Source: Flavobacterium defluvii | GTDB lineage: Bacteria > Bacteroidota > Bacteroidia > Flavobacteriales > Flavobacteriaceae | Length of the DNA stretch: 32,460 bases | Direction: 5' to 3' | Assembly (NCBI RefSeq): GCF_900129555.1 | Contig: NZ_FQWC01000015.1 | Coordinates: 1-32,460 of the forward strand | Shown: positions 1 to 7,398 of the stretch, piece after piece | Numbering within the stretch: the first letter of the stretch is position 1 | Layout: each line of letters begins with the position of its first letter | The notes under the pieces: generated by a model | Database searches by the model: none | Told to the model about the DNA's origin: nothing | Seen by the model: only the letters and a program-made list of their open reading frames with translations | Program-made: the position numbers and the translations under genes

Positions 1-114
1 GAAAAACACGCTGAGATTTTAAGTTCAAGTTTGGATACAATCGAAGCCTGCGGGGGCGGAAGTGCCAGATGTATGATGGCAGAAGTATTTTTGCCCAAGA
101 GCAGCATTAGATAA
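1..114 (+). CDS. CtlX-like citrulline/arginine hydrolase, C-terminal fragment
   Basis: This is the last 37 codons of a gene entering from the left edge, read in frame 1 and ending with TAA. The tail contains ACGGGSARCMMAEVF. A glycine-rich CGGGS-R-C-M-AE-F ending is typical of the arginine deiminase/amidinotransferase-fold proteins annotated as citrulline utilisation hydrolase CtlX in Flavobacteria. The Cys in CGGGS is in the position of the family's catalytic Cys, which is family knowledge and not testable from this fragment. The substrate remains uncertain because most of the protein is outside the window. Confidence 0.6.
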   Translation, partial: EKHAEILSSSLDTIEACGGGSARCMMAEVFLPKSSIR

Positions 115-313
115 AATATTGTTTATGCTATTTAATTCGTCAATTAGAAGTTTCACGCTAATAAAAAATAAAAAAGTAGAAAAAGAATCTACAGTTACCT
201 ATTCAACAAGGATTCTGCGTATTAACTGGCAAATTTGACAAACCACGGACAATTGTTGTCAGTTAATTAATGTATTGTAAAATCCCCGACACTGATAAAA
301 CAGATGTAAAAAC

Positions 314-371
314 TGTCAAAATTTCATTTTTGATAATGTCAATTTTTCATTTATTAGGCGAAAAAATGTCA
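314..371 (+). repeat. TGTCA-containing direct repeats upstream of hsp20
   Basis: TGTCA occurs at 314-318, 337-341 and 367-371. The first two copies continue similarly, with TGTCAAAATTTCATTT matched by TGTCAATTTTTCATTT 23 bases later. The array ends about 12 bases before the sigma54-like -24 element, a plausible place for an activator site. Its function is inferred. Confidence 0.4.
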
Positions 372-382
372 TTTTCTGGTCG

Positions 383-398
383 TGGCATTTTGTTTGTT
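383..398 (+). promoter_or_regulatory. Sigma54-like -24/-12 promoter of hsp20
   Basis: TGGCAT, five bases, then TTGTT. This gives GG-N10-GT where the sigma54 consensus is GG-N10-GC. It lies about 75-90 bases before the hsp20 start. The -12 element deviates at one of the two key bases, and no TAnnTTTG box was found nearby, so the call is tentative. Confidence 0.35.
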
Positions 399-472
399 TA
401 GTAGTTTGTCGTAGTGGTTATTTAGCCCTATTATCCTTTAATTATTGTATAACTATTTAAAAAGTAAGTATT

Positions 473-919
473 ATGACACTAATGAAAAGAAATGGGAGTA
501 TGCTCCCTGCATTTCCGGGATTTGATGATCTGTTCACCCGCGAGCTTTTTAACTGGGGAAACACTAATTTCTCGTCCACCAGTACAACCATTCCGTCTGT
601 AAACATTAAAGAAAGCGATGAATCTTTCGAAGTCGAAGTGGCAGCTCCGGGTATGGAAAAACAGGATTTTAACATTACGCTTGACGGTACTCTGCTAACC
701 ATTTCTTCGGTTAGACAAAATAGTTCCCAAAGCAAACAAGACAACTACACGCGCCGCGAATTCAGCTACCAGTCATTCCAGCGCAGCTTTGAGCTTCCTA
801 AGCAGGTTGTGGATGAAGATAACATCAATGCCCATTATGAAAACGGGCTGCTTCATATTACTATTCCGAAAAGGGAAGAGGCCAAAAGAAAAGCACCGAG
901 ACTGATTGAGATTGCATAA
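473..919 (+). CDS. Small heat shock protein, Hsp20/alpha-crystallin family
   Basis: A 148-residue cytoplasmic holdase chaperone that would bind unfolding proteins under stress. A variable N-terminal arm of about 35 residues begins MTLMKRNGSMLPAFPGFDDL. The alpha-crystallin domain follows at about 38-135, including the VNIKESDESFEVEVAAPGM strand and the ENGLLHITIPKRE segment carrying the conserved G-L. The length is normal for the family. Met1 is preferred because flavobacterial homologues typically begin MTL-KRNG; an internal Met at codon 5 is possible. The gene is monocistronic: a strong terminator follows within 60 bases. The upstream sigma54-like element and TGTCA repeats suggest stress-inducible control, which is inference. 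Confidence 0.93.
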   Translation: MTLMKRNGSMLPAFPGFDDLFTRELFNWGNTNFSSTSTTIPSVNIKESDESFEVEVAAPGMEKQDFNITLDGTLLTISSVRQNSSQSKQDNYTRREFSYQSFQRSFELPKQVVDEDNINAHYENGLLHITIPKREEAKRKAPRLIEIA

Positions 920-970
920 CCTATATTTAATCTGATAGTTTCGAATTTACTTCATTTTCTTGACTAACGA

Positions 971-1003
971 AGGCTGTCCCGCAATTGCAGGACAGCCTTT
1001 TTT
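971..1003 (+). terminator. Rho-independent terminator of hsp20
   Basis: AGGCTGTCC (971-979) pairs perfectly with GGACAGCCT (990-998) and runs into a T tract to 1003. The loop is itself self-complementary (GCAATTGC). Confidence 0.85.
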
Positions 1004-1023
1004 ATTAACTGACTCCTGTACGT

Positions 1024-2190
1024 ATGACTTCAAAAATATTCACTGGTATTGTTATATTGTCTTTTGTTATATTGCTCCTTATCCTGCTGCTAAGGAAATT
1101 GAAACAGCCTTATTTTATTGCCTATATGCTGTCAGGAGTGCTGCTGGGACCCGAGGTTTTAGGTATCATCGGCACAGGCGAAGCTATAGAACAGCTCGGC
1201 GAATTGGGCATTATATTACTAATGTTCTTTATTGGAGCAGAAATCAACCTGCCCAGTCTGGCCAAGAATTTTATGAAGCCGCTGCTGGCAGCACTTACTC
1301 AGTTACTACTAAGTCTCGGCCTCATGTGGGGTATTGGATATTACCTAAACTGGTCGTATACTACTATCATGCTAACGGGATCGATTATCAGTTTGAGCAG
1401 TTCGGCCATCATATTCCAGTATCTTTCACGCAATGGAGAAATCAATTCCTCACTGGGGCTTATTACCTGCGGAGTACTGCTTATACAGGACATACTTATA
1501 GTTCCTATGATGCTTACACTGAATTTTATGGCACGCGGTTCGGTTGAACCTTCCGAGCTTATTAAGGTTAGTCTGGGAGCTTTGGTCATCGTGGTTTTCC
1601 TGAGGGCTGCCTTTATGAAAAACCTCTTTAGAATTCCGTTTACAAAAGACATTCTTGCCGACCACGACCTGCAGGTGTTCATAGGGTTTGCACTTTGTTT
1701 TGGTATGGCATGGATAACGCATTGGTTTGGACTTTCGGCTGCCTTTGGTGCATTTACAGCCGGAATTGTAATAGGACAGGATAAGGCTACACGCTGGCTC
1801 GACAGGTCGCTCGTGCCTTTTAGAGTATTCTTTCTCGCATTTTTCTTTATTTCGATAGGGCTGCAGATACAGCTGGCCTTTATTATAGAAAACATCAACA
1901 CAATACTTTTTATGGCTTTGTCAGTACTGGTTATCAACAGCCTTATCAATGCTATAGTTTTCCGGGCTACGGGACACAGCTGGCGAGATAGTGTATATGC
2001 AGGTGCACTGCTTTCTCAGATTGGAGAATTCAGTTTTGTACTTATGACCATGGCATTCGATCTAAAACTCGTAGGCAGTTATATCTATCAGGTTACACTT
2101 GCCATCATTGCCCTCACCATGATTTTTGCCACAATATGGATTGCGATCATACAGAACGTCGAGATTAGGGTTTTAATTAAAAGAGAGTGA
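1024..2190 (+). CDS. KefB-type cation/proton antiporter (CPA2 family)
   Basis: A 388-residue inner-membrane protein made almost entirely of hydrophobic helices, with 11-13 predicted membrane segments. Family-like features are the early YFIAYMLSGVLLGPEVLG segment, a GELGIILLMFFIGAEI helix and the LSSSAIIFQYL region. GLSAAFGAFTAGIVIG and LSQIGEFSFVL come near the end. CPA2 members exchange K+ or Na+ for H+; which ion is used here cannot be told. The protein stops after the membrane domain. The cytoplasmic RCK/TrkA-N nucleotide-binding domain of KefB/KefC is absent, so any gating by NAD or glutathione adducts would need a separate subunit. The ATG follows the hsp20 terminator by about 20 bases, so the gene needs its own promoter, which I could not place. 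Confidence 0.9.
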   Translation: MTSKIFTGIVILSFVILLLILLLRKLKQPYFIAYMLSGVLLGPEVLGIIGTGEAIEQLGELGIILLMFFIGAEINLPSLAKNFMKPLLAALTQLLLSLGLMWGIGYYLNWSYTTIMLTGSIISLSSSAIIFQYLSRNGEINSSLGLITCGVLLIQDILIVPMMLTLNFMARGSVEPSELIKVSLGALVIVVFLRAAFMKNLFRIPFTKDILADHDLQVFIGFALCFGMAWITHWFGLSAAFGAFTAGIVIGQDKATRWLDRSLVPFRVFFLAFFFISIGLQIQLAFIIENINTILFMALSVLVINSLINAIVFRATGHSWRDSVYAGALLSQIGEFSFVLMTMAFDLKLVGSYIYQVTLAIIALTMIFATIWIAIIQNVEIRVLIKRE

Positions 2191-2217
2191 AAGAAAATCA
2201 GACACTCTCTTTTTTTA
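2182..2217 (+). terminator. Rho-independent terminator of the antiporter gene
   Basis: AGAGAGTG (2182-2189, overlapping the stop codon) pairs with CACTCTCT (2203-2210), followed by seven or more T. Confidence 0.85.
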
Positions 2218-2317
2218 TTGTTTTTTTAATACTGAATTTGCCTATTAGCAATGTCAAAATCAAATCTATTTTCAAGACTGAATATTGATGGGATTTTTGG
2301 CTACGTAAATTACGGAT

Positions 2318-2346
2318 TTGACTACTTTACCTTTCCTGTATCTTCT
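2318..2346 (+). promoter_or_regulatory. Weak Bacteroidota-type promoter before the first SDR
   Basis: TTG at 2318-2320, an 18-base spacer, then TATCTTCT (2339-2346), a partial match to TAnnTTTG. Transcription from it would start near 2350, which fits translation from ATG 2380 and not from the in-frame ATG at 2251. Confidence 0.3.
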
Positions 2347-2379
2347 CAATTTTGCTTCATAATATTAAATATAAAATAC

Positions 2380-3144
2380 ATGTCAGTAGAAAATAAAATT
2401 GCTGTAGTTACAGGAGGAAGCCGTGGTCTTGGAAAAGATATGGCTCTCAATCTTGCAAAAAAAGGGCTTAATGTGGTTTTAACGTATAACAGCCAAAAAG
2501 AAGAGGCGCAAAATGTTGTAAAACAAATTGAGCAGATCGGACAAATAGGAGTAGCTTTAAAATTGGATGTATCAGATACTTCGAGTTTCGATTTATTTAG
2601 AAAGACACTTTCCGAAACGCTTTCTAATCATTTTAAGACGGATAAAATTGATTTTCTTATCAATAATGCCGGTTTTATCCACTATGCAAATTTTGCAGAA
2701 ATCACTGAAACCCAATTCACAGAAATGGAAAATGTCCATTTTAAGGGACCCTTTTTTTTAACTCAAAAACTTTTGCCGTTATTTAATGCCAATGGAGGTA
2801 TTGTAAACGTCTCTTCGGGGCTTACCCGATTTGCTACTCCCGGATTTTCGGCTTATGCTTCATTTAAAGGCGGAATGGAAACACTTACAAAATATCTGGC
2901 AAAAGAACTGGGAGATAGAAGAATAAGAGTAAATTCTATAGCACCCGGGGCTATTGAAACTGATATCATGGGCGGCGCAGTTCGTGATAATGCTGAGATG
3001 AACCAATATTTAGCTTCTCAGACGGCTTTAGGAAGAGTAGGTCTTCCGGAAGATATTGGTGGAGTTGTTGCTTTTTTGTGTACAGATGAAGCAGGCTGGA
3101 TCAATGCTCAGCGTATAGAAATATCCGGAGGTTCTAATTTGTAA
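2380..3144 (+). CDS. SDR family NAD(P)-dependent oxidoreductase (first copy)
   Basis: A 254-residue classical short-chain dehydrogenase acting on an unknown carbonyl or alcohol substrate in the cytoplasm. The Rossmann glycine motif TGGSRGLG sits at about residues 10-17 and NNAG in the central strand. The catalytic Ser lies in NVSSG, the YASFK motif supplies Tyr and Lys, and the PGAIETDIM loop follows. The C-terminus INAQRIEISGGSNL is normal. An in-frame ATG at 2251 would add 43 residues with no family similarity. The start at 2380 places the protein exactly at the usual SDR N-terminus, so I chose it. It lies upstream of a SnoaL-like gene and an AraC regulator on the same strand. A paralogous SDR-AraC pair lies at 18.0-19.9 kb on the other strand. 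Confidence 0.9.
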   Translation: MSVENKIAVVTGGSRGLGKDMALNLAKKGLNVVLTYNSQKEEAQNVVKQIEQIGQIGVALKLDVSDTSSFDLFRKTLSETLSNHFKTDKIDFLINNAGFIHYANFAEITETQFTEMENVHFKGPFFLTQKLLPLFNANGGIVNVSSGLTRFATPGFSAYASFKGGMETLTKYLAKELGDRRIRVNSIAPGAIETDIMGGAVRDNAEMNQYLASQTALGRVGLPEDIGGVVAFLCTDEAGWINAQRIEISGGSNL

Positions 3145-3157
3145 AATTTATGGTCTT

Positions 3158-3190
3158 AAGGCTCAGTATTATAATTAATTACTGAGTCTT
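3158..3190 (+). terminator. Hairpin after the first SDR gene
   Basis: AAGGCTCAGTA (3158-3168) pairs with TACTGAGTCTT (3180-3190): 11 pairs, one of them G-U, with an 11-base loop. No T tract follows, so it may be an attenuator, an mRNA-stabilising stem or a weak terminator. Confidence 0.4.
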
Positions 3191-3247
3191 AGAAATAAAA
3201 TTACTTAAGAACTTCACAAGTATAAAATACCTTAACACAATTATGAA

Positions 3248-3721
3248 ATGAGTAATATAAAAAAAGCACCGAAAATGGTAGAAGGGCTTACAGATAAAGA
3301 AATTCAAGCTATTGAAAAATTTTATTTTGCCTGGAAAGATAAACAGCCAGAATTATTAGATAAAGTATGTTCACCAAACTGGAAAGACATTCCATTGGCG
3401 CCGGGACAGGAGGATAACTCAAAAGGCCTGCAGCAGATAATGAAACATTTATTTGTATTATTTCCGGATATAGAGATAGTTATCCACGAAATTATGGGAA
3501 CACATGAGCGTGCAGCGGTAAGGGCGTCAATTGAATTTACACATTCAAATGAAGTACTGGGGATTGCACCTACAGGAAAGAAAGTATCACTGGCACTGCA
3601 CGAATTTCATCATTTAAAAGATGGAAAACTGACACATACCTGGCATTTGGAAGATTGGTTCGGACTATTGGTACAAAGCGGCCTTTGGCAGACAAACGGC
3701 CAGGAAGCATCACAACAATAA
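3248..3721 (+). CDS. SnoaL-like / ester cyclase family protein
   Basis: A 157-residue protein of the NTF2-like fold in the SnoaL polyketide cyclase-like group, predicted cytoplasmic with no signal peptide. Family-like features are IEKFYFAWKDKQPELLDKVC near the start and an ITxIVIHEIMGTHERAAVRASIEFTH-type core at about 78-100. GIAPTGKKVSLALHEFHHLKDGKLTHTWHLEDWFGL follows at about 109-143, with the His and Asp residues that line the pocket in this family. Many bacterial members act as ring-opening or isomerising enzymes, or have no known substrate. The gene sits between an SDR and an AraC regulator, suggesting that all three act on or respond to one small molecule (inference). Confidence 0.8.
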   Translation: MSNIKKAPKMVEGLTDKEIQAIEKFYFAWKDKQPELLDKVCSPNWKDIPLAPGQEDNSKGLQQIMKHLFVLFPDIEIVIHEIMGTHERAAVRASIEFTHSNEVLGIAPTGKKVSLALHEFHHLKDGKLTHTWHLEDWFGLLVQSGLWQTNGQEASQQ

Positions 3722-3751
3722 AAACTAAATCCCAGATTTTAAAACGGAATA

Positions 3752-3813
3752 TGCTTTTAACAACTGAATGCTTAACTGAAATTCCGTTAATGTTGCGTAC
3801 ATTGCTTTTAACA
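3752..3813 (+). repeat. Direct repeat TGCTTTTAACA upstream of the first AraC gene
   Basis: An identical 11-mer sits at 3752-3762 and 3803-3813, 51 bases apart (about five helical turns), and a related TGCTTAACT lies at 3769-3777. An inverted repeat AACGGAAT/ATTCCGTT (3743-3750, 3781-3788) overlaps them. AraC-family dimers bind spaced direct repeats, so an operator is plausible. TGCTTAACT also occurs on the minus strand upstream of the paralogous AraC gene (18966-18974). Confidence 0.35.
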
Positions 3814-3905
3814 TTGATTGTCGTTCCGATCATGTTCTATCAATTCTCCCATTTTATAATAAAATATTTTACAACTGGTTAAATAAATAATTTAGATATT
3901 TGTAT

Positions 3906-4814
3906 ATGAAATTGTTAAGAATAAAATCCATTACAGAATTTCATCGGTTTAGAGGTGTTTCTAACCCGGAGCATCCGTTAATAAGTCTGATTGATTATTC
4001 GAAAGTAAAATTTCCTGACGAAGGACCGGTAAATGTTGTAATGGAATTTTATTCAATTGCATTGAAACGGGATATTGGCGGTAAATTGTATTACGGCCAG
4101 CAGGTATATGATTTTGATCAGGGATTAATGTCGTTCATTGCTCCAGGTCAGGTTTTGAGAATTGAAATTGATCCTGATGCATCAGGTAATCGTTCTGGTT
4201 ATCTGCTTCAGATTCATCCGGATTTTTTTTGGAACTCACCTCTGGCAAAAACAATTAAACAATATGCCTTTTTTGACTATGCAATCAATGAAGCTTTGTT
4301 TCTCTCAGAAAAAGAGGAAGGCATTATTACCAATATTTTTGAGAATATCAGACAGGAATACCACACTAATATTGATAGATTCAGCCAGGATCTGATCATT
4401 GCTCAAATTGAACTCCTGCTTAAGTATTGTGATAGATTCTACAATCGTCAGTTTCTTACGAGAAAGATCAGTAACCATCAAATGCTTTCAAAAGTAGAAG
4501 ATCTTTTAAATGATTATTTTAATGATAAAAATACTGCAGAGAAAAGCCTGCTTTCAGTTCGGTTTGTTGCCGATGCACTGAATGTTTCTCCTGATTATTT
4601 AAGCAGCTTACTTAAAATACATACAGGCCAGAACACACAGCAGCATATTCACAACAAATTAATAGAAAAGGCAAAGGAGAAACTCTCTACTACAAATTTA
4701 TCGGTGAGTGAAATTGCTTACCAACTTGGTTTTGAACATCCACAGTCATTCAGCAAGCTTTTTAAAACGAAAACGAATCTAAGCCCATTAGAATTCAGGG
4801 CAAGTTTCAATTAA
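3906..4814 (+). CDS. AraC family transcriptional regulator (first copy)
   Basis: A 302-residue one-component regulator. The N-terminal ligand-sensing half contains a cupin-like stretch, about 60-95, with the GGKLYYGQQVYDFDQGLMSF segment. The C-terminal AraC/XylS double helix-turn-helix occupies about 200-300. Its first helix-turn-helix is the VRFVADALNVSPDYLSSLLK segment and its second contains VSEIAYQLGFEHPQSFSKLF, ending in the typical NLSPLEFRASFN. I start at ATG 3906; a TTG two codons earlier is less likely. It resembles the AraC protein encoded at 17990-18940 over its whole length, for example HPLI-L near the start, YYGQQVYDFDQG against MYGKTKFDFKEG, and RFYNRQFLTRK in both. It probably controls the SDR and SnoaL genes just upstream. 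Confidence 0.9.
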   Translation: MKLLRIKSITEFHRFRGVSNPEHPLISLIDYSKVKFPDEGPVNVVMEFYSIALKRDIGGKLYYGQQVYDFDQGLMSFIAPGQVLRIEIDPDASGNRSGYLLQIHPDFFWNSPLAKTIKQYAFFDYAINEALFLSEKEEGIITNIFENIRQEYHTNIDRFSQDLIIAQIELLLKYCDRFYNRQFLTRKISNHQMLSKVEDLLNDYFNDKNTAEKSLLSVRFVADALNVSPDYLSSLLKIHTGQNTQQHIHNKLIEKAKEKLSTTNLSVSEIAYQLGFEHPQSFSKLFKTKTNLSPLEFRASFN

Positions 4815-4900
4815 GTTTTTCACTCTGTAAAAAAATTGCAGATATTGCTAGGTAACAATTCACGGAGTCTTAATTGCTAATGAAAGCAGTATAAAAACAA

Positions 4901-4932
4901 AAAACCTGCAAATTCTAAGATTTGCAGGTTTT
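4901..4932. terminator. Bidirectional terminator between convergent genes
   Basis: AAAACCTGCAAAT (4901-4913) pairs perfectly with ATTTGCAGGTTTT (4920-4932) around a 6-base loop. It lies between the plus-strand AraC gene and the minus-strand DUF3570 gene, with T-rich sequence on the 3' side in both directions. Confidence 0.8.
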
Positions 4933-5015
4933 ACCATATTTGTTTTACCCTTTTTATTAAAAAACTGTATCGATAGAATGTTCTTTCAAAATCGTAAGAG
5001 CATAGTTTACTGCAT

Positions 5016-6200
5016 TTATCTGTACTTTATATTAATGCTAATAATATCCGAAGTCATATTGGTGGTTCTGGTATAATGGCCATAGCGAATCTCTAAAGTA
5101 TTCCAGTGTTTAAGACCAAAAATACCATTTGGCGGCGTGAATTTCATTCCCATTCCAAAGAAACTGCTGTCAAACTTAGACAAATCATAATTGCTGGTGT
5201 AAAATTCGTCAGCAGCAGTATGTTCTTCATAAGGCTTAAAATACTTTGTTCCGCTCTGGGTGTAATATCTGTAAAAAGGACTTAACGAAAAAGCCTGTGT
5301 AAGCTTTACAGGAATTTCCAAATCTGCTGTATGAGCTTTCAGACTCCAGTCATCAGTATAATATCGATAATATGCCCTAATAATCAAATTATCACCCAAG
5401 AAATAGCTTGCTCTGATTCCCAACGGAATTTTAAGTCTTGTGTCGGGCATTTTCTCCTGATGTACGGAGCCATCTGCAAAGTAGACTCTGTGAAATGGAA
5501 GACTTAAATAACCGTTTTGGCTGATTATATCTCCAACCAGCATTATCTGGAGATTTTTATTGATAACCTGAGAATAGCTTAAAGTTCCTGCAAAAGTATT
5601 TCGGCTGGCACTACCATATCCTTCACTTCCTGATGGACGAAGCTCAACCGGCTCAATCAGTTTTAACTGATCTATAAAGGTCTGGAACTTGGCTGTAAAT
5701 TCTCCATTTTTATTTCTTGTTTTCTGAGAGAAGGATATATTTCCTCCAAAAGACTGATAATCAAATTCGGTTGAAGATGAAAGCCCGATAGCATAAGCTC
5801 TGCCTTTCTCTTCATTCTCTCTTAAATAAGTAAGTGAAGGATAAAAACGATTGTCTGAAGAAGAAGCTGATGAATTGGCGCTTAAATCAATCATATCTGA
5901 CGAGGCAGAGGTATAGTGATCAATTCCTGCTTCAATATCAAAAGTATGTTTGATTCCAGTTTCACCGTATTTTATCAGCCTAACATCTATTGTATTGGCA
6001 ATATCAGTAAGGTGCTCACTACCGATTCCTCCTGTAACGGCAGAATTGTTTCCATCTTGTTTATAATAGCTTGACACTAAATTGACTTCTTCCAGTTTTA
6101 ATTTTCGGCTTTTGTAGCTTGTGGAATCAGTTGGTACATCCTGTGCTCTTGACTGGAACAATGCCAGTAGAGCAGCACCTGTAAGAAATACTCTTTTCAT
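5016..6200 (-). CDS. DUF3570 outer-membrane beta-barrel protein
   Basis: A 394-residue exported protein matching the DUF3570 family. A signal peptide (MKRVFLTGAALLALFQSRAQ) is followed by many alternating aromatic/polar strands, for example NLIIRAYYRYYTDDWSLKAH and FSLSPFYRYYTQSGTKYF. It ends in the strand ISINIKYR, which is typical of outer-membrane barrels. DUF3570 has no established biochemical role. It regularly occurs beside DUF4266, ApbE and thioredoxin-like genes, as here, and is best read as the outer-membrane part of an envelope redox or metal-handling apparatus (inference). It is last in the minus-strand cluster, 17 bases after the DUF4266 stop, and ends at the bidirectional terminator. 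Confidence 0.9.
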   Translation of the reverse strand: MKRVFLTGAALLALFQSRAQDVPTDSTSYKSRKLKLEEVNLVSSYYKQDGNNSAVTGGIGSEHLTDIANTIDVRLIKYGETGIKHTFDIEAGIDHYTSASSDMIDLSANSSASSSDNRFYPSLTYLRENEEKGRAYAIGLSSSTEFDYQSFGGNISFSQKTRNKNGEFTAKFQTFIDQLKLIEPVELRPSGSEGYGSASRNTFAGTLSYSQVINKNLQIMLVGDIISQNGYLSLPFHRVYFADGSVHQEKMPDTRLKIPLGIRASYFLGDNLIIRAYYRYYTDDWSLKAHTADLEIPVKLTQAFSLSPFYRYYTQSGTKYFKPYEEHTAADEFYTSNYDLSKFDSSFFGMGMKFTPPNGIFGLKHWNTLEIRYGHYTRTTNMTSDIISINIKYR

Positions 6201-6217
6201 TTTTAAAAATATAAAAA

Positions 6218-6451
6218 TTAGTTGCAGCCGCAGCCTCCGCCGCTTTTTCCTGAATTTGCTCCGGAAGCTCCTTCACGGTAGGATTGAAAACTAAGTTCAG
6301 TTTTTTCGATTTTCCTGTTGGAAAGCACCATTTCAGAATCGTTGAGTTTTCCTTTCTGGTATTCCTTAACCGTAGTACAAGAGTTAAACAGCAGGCTGGC
6401 GAGAGCAGTACTGCATAACAATACAAGATTTTTTTGCGTTGGCTTTTTCAT
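6218..6451 (-). CDS. DUF4266 lipoprotein with Gly/Cys-rich tail
   Basis: A 77-residue protein with a hydrophobic N-terminus and a lipobox ending at Cys25 (LLFNSC), so the mature chain is a lipid-anchored peptide of about 53 residues. The C-terminus is the DUF4266 hallmark: REGASG at 59-64, then SGGGCGCN with Cys74 and Cys76. The two cysteines in a glycine-rich end could bind metal or form a disulfide handled by the neighbouring thioredoxin. The Ser/Gly-rich segment before them could be the target of the adjacent ApbE flavin transferase. Both are inferences. Its ATG overlaps the TGA of apbE (ATGA, 6448-6451), so translation is probably coupled. Confidence 0.85.
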   Translation of the reverse strand: MKKPTQKNLVLLCSTALASLLFNSCTTVKEYQKGKLNDSEMVLSNRKIEKTELSFQSYREGASGANSGKSGGGCGCN

Positions 6452-7398
6452 TTCAGGCGTATGTTTTTGGATGTGTAAATTTTATTGCTGTCATCAATTA
6501 TAATACAGTATAAATCGGGTATCTGATCAATTAAAAACAAGCCTGCTCTAATACCCATAACGGCTATAGGTGTAGCCATAGCATCTGCAAATTCTGCGTT
6601 TGAAGCTATAATGGTCACGCTTTTGATTCCGGTTATAGGAAGACCTGTTTTTGGGTCAATTGTATGTGAATATTTTTTACCGTCAATGGTTATGAACTTT
6701 TCATAATTTCCCGAAGTTGCCACTGCTTTGTTGGATATTTCCATGTAAGAGAAAGCAGCATTTGGAGAGTCCGGATCTGCTACTCCAATGGTCCATTTCC
6801 TGCCATCCGGCTGGAGTCCCCAGGCAGATAGATCACCGCTGGCATTAATGATGCCGCTTTGAACATTGTTTTTAAGCAGAACCTGTTTTGCCATTTCAGC
6901 AGCATATCCTTTTCCAATGCCGCCAAAACCAATCCTCATTCCTTTTTCCTTTAGAAATACTGTTGTATTTTCCCTGTCAAGTATAATATTACGATAATCA
7001 ATAAGATGGACCATTTTTAAAGCTGTTGCAACATCTGGCAGTCTGGTCATGGCTTTGTCAAAGTTCCAAAGACTTTTGTCGATGCTTCCATAAGAAATAT
7101 CAAATGCGCCTTGCGTAATTCTCGAAATTCCGATACTTCTTTCAATAAGGCTAAAAACTTCGAGATCTACCTTGACAGGTTTTATTCCAGCGTTAGCATT
7201 AATCTGATTAGTCTGGCTGTCTTCTTTGTAAGTTGTCAGGAGTTTTTCAATACGCCTGATTTCTTCAACGGCCAGATTGATATTTGCATTTGCCGTTTTT
7301 TCATCGCGGGCAACAACTGTAATGGTAAAGTTGTTTCCCATTAGTTTTAGGGAATGAGAGTATTTATGGCTTTTGCCAATGCTATTTTCGGCTTTCAC
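6448..7398 (-). CDS. apbE: FAD:protein FMN transferase (ApbE family)
   Basis: A 316-residue ApbE-like protein. The family reaction moves FMN from FAD onto a Thr or Ser of a partner protein, with Mg2+. Visible motifs are MGNNFTITV near the start, AFDISYGSIDKSLW, GGIGKGYAAEMAK, NASGDLSAWG, HTIDPKTGLPITG and the final DAMATPIAVMG metal-site region. I start at GTG 7398 because SHKYSHSLKLMGN resembles the conserved start of the family; ATG at codon 20 would cut that. Unusually there is no signal peptide or lipobox in either case, although most Bacteroidota ApbE proteins are exported. It overlaps the thioredoxin gene by 17 bases and the DUF4266 gene by 4. The overlaps and neighbours suggest that its substrate is encoded in the same cluster. 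Confidence 0.88.
   Translation of the reverse strand: MKAENSIGKSHKYSHSLKLMGNNFTITVVARDEKTANANINLAVEEIRRIEKLLTTYKEDSQTNQINANAGIKPVKVDLEVFSLIERSIGISRITQGAFDISYGSIDKSLWNFDKAMTRLPDVATALKMVHLIDYRNIILDRENTTVFLKEKGMRIGFGGIGKGYAAEMAKQVLLKNNVQSGIINASGDLSAWGLQPDGRKWTIGVADPDSPNAAFSYMEISNKAVATSGNYEKFITIDGKKYSHTIDPKTGLPITGIKSVTIIASNAEFADAMATPIAVMGIRAGLFLIDQIPDLYCIIIDDSNKIYTSKNIRLK

Larger units (their letters stand above)
115..472 (+). other. Gene-free leader upstream of hsp20
   Basis: This 358-base stretch has no credible reading frame. It holds an inverted repeat GACAA-TTG-TTGTC (248-260), four TGTCA words (257, 314, 337 and 367) and a sigma54-like -24/-12 element (383-398), which together look like a regulatory region for the small heat shock gene. 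Confidence 0.5.

Noticed and set aside
960..1547. A 195-codon plus-strand frame overlapping the antiporter gene
   Set aside because: Its translation is rich in Tyr and Arg with no family resemblance, and it is fully explained as an alternative frame of the antiporter gene.
1341..1949. A 202-codon minus-strand frame inside the antiporter gene
   Set aside because: It is antisense to a clear membrane protein gene, with Ser/Ile-rich composition typical of an antisense shadow.
2251..2379. N-terminal extension of the first SDR from ATG 2251
   Set aside because: The 43 extra residues do not resemble an SDR N-terminus or a signal peptide, and a weak promoter lies inside this segment.
3655..3882. 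A 75-codon frame overlapping the SnoaL-like gene and the AraC leader
   Set aside because: It starts inside the SnoaL gene, has no recognisable family, and its second half covers repeats that look regulatory.
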